DNA of 34,116 bases from RYN-230 sp036509255. Lineage in GTDB: Bacteria; Actinomycetota; Actinomycetes; Streptosporangiales; Streptosporangiaceae. The stretch is from contig DATCFY010000186.1 in NCBI GenBank assembly GCA_036509255.1, positions 1-34,116 on the forward strand. The letters run 5' to 3'. The notes beneath the pieces are model-generated. The model had not been told where the DNA came from. It was given only the letters and a program-made list of their open reading frames with translations, and searched no databases. Shown one piece after another: positions 30,436 through 34,116 of this stretch. Numbering within the stretch: the stretch's first letter is position 1; each line of letters starts with the position of its first letter. The position numbers were made by a program, and so were the translations under genes.

Positions 30436-32127
30436 ATGACCGGACTGCGCGTCCCGCCCGGGCAACCCAACGGTGCCCCGGCGCAGGACGGTGCCCAGGC
30501 CGGAGCGGACGGCCGCACGGACGAGACGGCGGCGCCGGGCGCCCCGTCGCGTCCCGCGGGGCAGCCCGGCTCGTTCGGCCTGCTCGGCTGGGCGCGGTGG
30601 GGCTGGCGCCAGCTGACCTCGATGCGCACCGCGCTGGTGCTGCTGTTCCTGCTGGCCGTGGCCAGCGTGCCCGGCTCGCTACTGCCGCAGCAGGGCATCG
30701 ACCCGTCCGCGGTGCAGCAGTACTACCTCTCGCACCCGGCGCTGGCGCCCTGGCTGGCCAGGCTCTCGCTGTTCAACGTGTTCGCCGCACCCTGGTTCGC
30801 CGCGATCTACCTGCTGCTGTTCCTCTCCCTGGCGGGCTGCGTGATACCGCGCAGCGTCCGGCTGGCCCGCTCGGCCCGCACCCCGCCGCCGCCCGCGCCG
30901 CGGAACCTGGCCCGGCTGCCCCAGTCCGCCCGGCACGAAAGCACCCTCGACCCGGCCGCCGCGCTCGACGCTGCCGCGGGCGTGCTGCGCCGCCGTAAGT
31001 TCCGGCTGCGGACCGGGGACGGCTGGGTATCGGCCGAGAAGGGCTACCGCCGGGAACTGGGCAACCTCGTATTCCACCTGGCGCTGCTGGCCCTCCTCTG
31101 CTCGGTGGCCCTGGGCGGCCTGTTCGGCTACAAGGCCAACCGGCTGCTGGTCACCGGGACCTCGTTCGCGAACACGGTGACGGCGCTGGACGAGTTCCAC
31201 CCGGGACGGCTGGTGTCGTCGTCGGACCTCCAGCCGTTCTCGATGACGCTGAACCGCTTCACCGCCTCCTACGTGACCTCCGGGCCGTCGCGCGGCCAGC
31301 CGCTGTCGTTCAACGCGTACGTGAGCTACACCGCGCAGCCCGGCGGGGCGGTCCGGCACGACAACCTGCGGGTCAATCACCCGATCAACGTGGACGGCGT
31401 GCGGGTCTTCATCATCGGCCACGGGTACGCGCCCGTCTTCAGGGTCACCGACGGCACCGGGAAGGTGGTCTTCGACCAGCCGGTGCCGTTCATCGCCGTG
31501 AACACCTCCGGCCTCACCTCCCAGGGCGTGGTCAAGGTCCCCGACGCCCATCCCGACCAGCTCGGGTTCGCCGGCGTGTTCCTGCCCACCGCGGTGGACG
31601 TCGGGGGCGTGCTGGAATCGGAATTCCCGGCCCCGCTCAACCCCCGGGTGAGCATGATCTCCTACCGGGGCAACCTGGGTATGGACAGCGGCCCGCCGCA
31701 GTCGGTCTACACGCTGAACACGGCCGGCCTGACCCAGCTGCCGGTCGCGCCCCGCCCGCTCGCGATCGGCCAGTCGATCAAGCTGCCGGGTGGCGCCGGG
31801 ACGCTCACGTTCACCGGCTACCGGCAGTGGATCAGCCTGGCCATCACCTATGACCCCGGCCAGCTGCCCGCGCTGATCGCCGGGCTGGCCGCGCTGGCCG
31901 GCCTGCTCCTGTCCTTCTTCGTACGCCGCCGCCGGGTGTTCGTCCGGGCGTACCCGGGCCCGGACGGCCGGACCGTCGTGGACGTGGGCGGCCTGGCCCG
32001 CTCCGACCCGGCGGGCGGCTTCGGCGAGGAATTCACCGGGCTGGCCCGGGTGCTGGAAACGGCCTCCCGGGGTCCGGCTACCGAGACCCCATCCCTCACT
32101 ACCACCCCCGGGGGGAAGTCAGACTGA
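30436..32127 (+). CDS. resB: Cytochrome c biogenesis protein ResB (Ccs1)
   Basis: 563-residue membrane protein of the system II cytochrome c synthase; with CcsB/CcsA it moves heme outward and attaches it. A disordered Pro/Gly/Ala-rich N-terminus of about 50 residues precedes ARWGWRQLTSMRTALVLLFL and two further helices (about 115-140 and 213-235). A large external domain (about 240-470) follows, and the last helix, ALIAGLAALAGLLLSFFVRR, is near 475-497. ATG at 30436. Its stop shares one base with the ccsB start (TGATG), so they are coupled. Confidence 0.94.
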   Translation: MTGLRVPPGQPNGAPAQDGAQAGADGRTDETAAPGAPSRPAGQPGSFGLLGWARWGWRQLTSMRTALVLLFLLAVASVPGSLLPQQGIDPSAVQQYYLSHPALAPWLARLSLFNVFAAPWFAAIYLLLFLSLAGCVIPRSVRLARSARTPPPPAPRNLARLPQSARHESTLDPAAALDAAAGVLRRRKFRLRTGDGWVSAEKGYRRELGNLVFHLALLALLCSVALGGLFGYKANRLLVTGTSFANTVTALDEFHPGRLVSSSDLQPFSMTLNRFTASYVTSGPSRGQPLSFNAYVSYTAQPGGAVRHDNLRVNHPINVDGVRVFIIGHGYAPVFRVTDGTGKVVFDQPVPFIAVNTSGLTSQGVVKVPDAHPDQLGFAGVFLPTAVDVGGVLESEFPAPLNPRVSMISYRGNLGMDSGPPQSVYTLNTAGLTQLPVAPRPLAIGQSIKLPGGAGTLTFTGYRQWISLAITYDPGQLPALIAGLAALAGLLLSFFVRRRRVFVRAYPGPDGRTVVDVGGLARSDPAGGFGEEFTGLARVLETASRGPATETPSLTTTPGGKSD

Positions 32128-33212
32128 TGCCCGACAACCAGGGCCTGTCCCATCTCAGCGATCACTTCCTGATCGTCGCCGTCGTGCTCTACTCGCTGGC
32201 GGTGGTCGCGTTCGCGGCCGACTTCGCCTTCGGGCGGCGCAGCCCCGTGGTGACGCGGGCCAAGGCCGAGATGCCTGACCGGGTCCGGGCGGGCATCACG
32301 GCCGGCGCTGCCGGTGCCGCGGAGGGCAGTACGGCTGAGAGCGGGGCCACCGAGGGCGGTGCCGCGGGGAGCGGTGACACCGAGAGCAGGGCCGCGGGGA
32401 ACAGGGCCGCGGGCGAAGGCGGCCCGGGGAGTCAGTCCCGGGCCCCGGTGAGCCACCTGGTGCGGATTGCCCTCACCCTTACCACCGCCGGCCTGGCCCT
32501 GCACATCGCCGGGGTGATCACCCGCGGCCTGGCCGTGCACCGGGTCCCGTGGGGCGACATGTACGAGTTCGTCATCTCGGTCTCGTGTGTGGCCGTCCTG
32601 TTCTTCGTCGGCCTCATGATCAAGTACCGGCCCTACTACCTCGGCCTGTTCTTCATGGCCCCCATCGTGATCATCTTGGGGCTGGCCCAGACCGTCATCT
32701 ACACCCCGGCCGGGCCCCTGGTGCCCGCGCTCAACTCCTACTGGCTGGCCATTCACGTGACCGCCATGACCCTGGCCAGCGGGACGTTCATGGTGGGCGC
32801 GGTGCTGGCCATCGTGTACCTGTTCGCCGAACGGCACACCAGGCGCGTGGCGGCGGGGCTGAGCACTCGCTACGGCGAAGTGTTCCGGCTGCTGCCCAGC
32901 GCACAGCGGCTCGATCAGATCGCCTACCGGACCGTGGTGTTCGCGTTCCCCATCTGGACCTTCGGCATCATGGCCGGGGCGATCTGGGCTGACCAGGCCT
33001 GGGGCCGGTACTGGGGCTGGGACCCCACCGAGACCTGGGCCTTCATCACCTGGGTCGTGTACGCGTGCTTCCTGCACGCCCGGGTCACGGCCGGCTGGCG
33101 GGGCCGCCGGGCCGCCTACATCCAGCTGGTCGGATTCGCCTGCTTGCTGTTCAACCTGCTGGGCGTGAGCCTGTTCATCACCGGGCTGCACTCCTACGCC
33201 GGCCTGAGCTGA
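32127..33212 (+). CDS. ccsB: Cytochrome c synthase subunit CcsB/CcsA
   Basis: 361 residues, about eight transmembrane helices. The Trp-rich heme-handling motif WGRYWGWDPTETWAF and conserved histidines (for example in HVTAMTLASGTFMVG and in CFLHARVTAGW) identify the HCCA family. An Ala/Gly/Glu-rich, poorly ordered insertion (about residues 55-105) follows the first helix, with DNA repeats of the GGGGCCACCGAGGG kind. ATG at 32127 coupled to resB. Converges on a small membrane gene. Confidence 0.95.
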   Translation: MPDNQGLSHLSDHFLIVAVVLYSLAVVAFAADFAFGRRSPVVTRAKAEMPDRVRAGITAGAAGAAEGSTAESGATEGGAAGSGDTESRAAGNRAAGEGGPGSQSRAPVSHLVRIALTLTTAGLALHIAGVITRGLAVHRVPWGDMYEFVISVSCVAVLFFVGLMIKYRPYYLGLFFMAPIVIILGLAQTVIYTPAGPLVPALNSYWLAIHVTAMTLASGTFMVGAVLAIVYLFAERHTRRVAAGLSTRYGEVFRLLPSAQRLDQIAYRTVVFAFPIWTFGIMAGAIWADQAWGRYWGWDPTETWAFITWVVYACFLHARVTAGWRGRRAAYIQLVGFACLLFNLLGVSLFITGLHSYAGLS

Positions 33213-33278
33213 CTGATCCGGGCGGACCGGCCGGGCCTGATCTGGGGTCCCGGGCCGCGGCGACGACCCGAGAACCCG

Positions 33279-33569
33279 TCAGCCTCCGCTGCCGGGCTCC
33301 TGGCCGCGCCGGATGATCCGGTCGAGCTCGCTGAGGAAGTCGGGATCGTCGTCCGGACCCCGGGGCACGGACCATTCCTCGGAGACGGGGGGCCCAGCCA
33401 GTGACACACGGTCATCGGCGGATGCGTACCGCCCGCGGCCCGCAGGGTGCCTGCGGAAGGCAGCCTCTGCCGCTGAGCCCTCAGGCCGGGCCAGGCGCCG
33501 CGGCCAGCGAGACCAGCACATCCAGAAACCTAGGGTGAGCAGCACAGATAGGGCACCGACCAACCACAT
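33279..33569 (-). CDS. Small single-helix membrane protein, function unknown
   Basis: 96 residues. One N-terminal helix (MWLVGALSVLLTLGFWMCW) with no cleavage site, then basic SRWPRRLARPEG and a polar, acidic end (DDDPDFLSELDRIIRRGQEP). Likely inserted with the tail in the cytoplasm. ATG at 33569. I do not recognise the family; its place beside the cytochrome c genes may be incidental. TAAGCT lies 6 nt upstream of the start. Confidence 0.65.
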   Translation of the reverse strand: MWLVGALSVLLTLGFWMCWSRWPRRLARPEGSAAEAAFRRHPAGRGRYASADDRVSLAGPPVSEEWSVPRGPDDDPDFLSELDRIIRRGQEPGSGG

Positions 33570-33575
33570 GCGCGC

Positions 33576-33581
33576 AGCTTA
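33576..33581 (-). promoter_or_regulatory. Candidate -10 box for the leaderless small membrane gene
   Basis: TAAGCT on the minus strand, 6 nt before the ATG at 33569; a TGACGA at 18 nt further upstream is a possible -35. Confidence 0.4.
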
Positions 33582-33734
33582 GCCGGAGCCGAGACCAGTT
33601 CGTCAGTGAATAAGAGGAGTCATTCGGTTACGGGACGGTATCCATAACCGGTAACACCGGGTAACGATAGATGACGTTCACGCTGTTTCGTCATACCCTG
33701 GCAGCCTGGCACGCGATCGCTGGGAGTGCGACTT

Positions 33735-34116
33735 ATGCGGCTGCGGCTTATCGATCGCGTTCGCCGGTACATCCGGCCCCGCCCGGGAGGATCGCGATCA
33801 CGCGGTAGCACCAGGCCGGAGCCCCCGGCGGTGAGCGCTGCTGTTGGCGTCCCGCAGGCCGGCCGGCATCGGCGTGATCACCTGCCTGGCGCTCCTGAGG
33901 GCGGCGGACCGGCGGTCCCCTCCCCCCAGCCGCCGCTGCCGCGCCGCGTGCAGCGAACTCCGGCCGGTGGGCTGAACGGGCAGAGCGCGCCACAAGCCGG
34001 GCCCGCCGGCCCCAGCCCAACCAGAACCGGCCCAACCAGAACCAGCCCAACCAGAACCAGCGCCGGAACCGGGTCAGCCGGAACCGGGCCAGCCGGAACC
34101 GGGCCAGCCGGAACCG
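33735..34116 (+). CDS. Start of a low-complexity basic protein, cut by the window edge
   Basis: Open frame of 127 codons to the right edge from the ATG at 33735, which has GGGAG 8 nt upstream. It begins with the basic, amphipathic MRLRLIDRVRRYIRPRPGG, then Pro/Gly/Ser/Arg-rich sequence, and ends in pentapeptide repeats (SPTRT, GPTRT, GPAGT) made by 15-bp DNA repeats. No domain can be seen. In another frame the same repeats read Gln-Pro-Glu-Pro units, commoner in proteins, but that frame has a stop at 33973 and no start. It might be the disordered N-terminus of a membrane or signalling protein. Confidence 0.45.
   Translation, partial: MRLRLIDRVRRYIRPRPGGSRSRGSTRPEPPAVSAAVGVPQAGRHRRDHLPGAPEGGGPAVPSPQPPLPRRVQRTPAGGLNGQSAPQAGPAGPSPTRTGPTRTSPTRTSAGTGSAGTGPAGTGPAGT
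34014..34115 (+). repeat. 15-bp tandem repeats at the right edge
   Basis: Three units of AGCCCAACCAGAACC (34014-34058, first base varying), a 12-bp short unit (34059-34070), then three units of GGGCCAGCCGGAACC (34071-34115). The period equals five codons, so copy changes keep frame. The array probably continues beyond the window. Confidence 0.9.

Noticed and set aside
34018..34116. Gln-Pro-Glu-Pro repeat frame as the true coding frame at the right edge
   Set aside because: It has a stop at 33973 and no start codon after it, so it is kept only as an open question about a frameshift.

Overview
The window is about 34 kb of very GC-rich chromosome from an actinomycete. The evidence is strong G/C at third codon positions, many GTG starts (and one TTG), ATGA/GTGA stop-start overlaps, a MurT/GatD pair, a Rex-hemACD operon and a 32-residue bS22 ribosomal protein. 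The stretch from proC rightwards follows the gene order of the Mycobacterium tuberculosis Rv0500-Rv0529 region (proC, small HTH, bS22, acyltransferase, HAD phosphatase, glutaredoxin, hemA-C-D-B, hemL, phosphatase, TlpA, ResB, CcsA). Rex and its operator are as described for Streptomyces. A Streptosporangiales- or Streptomyces-like soil actinomycete is likely; the genus cannot be fixed from the sequence alone. I see no tRNA, rRNA, insertion sequence or CRISPR array.

Left part (1-10 kb): the end of pstB (phosphate import) converges on a universal stress protein. Next come two overlapping genes for large membrane proteins that look like VirD4/TraG-type ATPases with broken nucleotide-binding motifs. 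A 17-bp terminator hairpin separates them from a small membrane protein. Then come murT-gatD (lipid II amidation), a DsrE-like protein, a 39-residue membrane peptide overlapping a nitrobindin-type heme protein, and a secreted G1-type (glutamic) peptidase. A 631-bp non-coding stretch follows, holding a branched minus-strand terminator.

Middle part (10.6-19.5 kb): a Fur-family regulator whose metal ligands mostly match the nickel sensor Nur, YgfZ, proline dehydrogenase, proC, acuC, a small excisionase-type HTH protein, bS22, a PlsC-type acyltransferase, a HAD-IB phosphatase, a seven-helix membrane protein fused to an ABM monooxygenase-like domain, and a glutaredoxin-like protein.

Right part (19.5-34.1 kb): a Rex operator lies over the -35 box of rex-hemA-hemC-hemD-hemB, so heme synthesis should answer to NADH/NAD+. 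A degenerate prim-pol protein is translationally coupled to hemL. An EamA-type exporter has a leader with the hallmarks of a ykkC-class (guanidine-I) riboswitch. A phosphatase and the cytochrome c maturation genes tlpA-resB-ccsB follow, without the ccdA usually found between tlpA and resB. Heme synthesis feeds cytochrome c maturation, and Rex ties both to redox state. The window ends inside a low-complexity gene with 15-bp tandem repeats.

At least eight genes have a TAnnnT box 6-8 nt before the start codon, so leaderless transcription appears common here.
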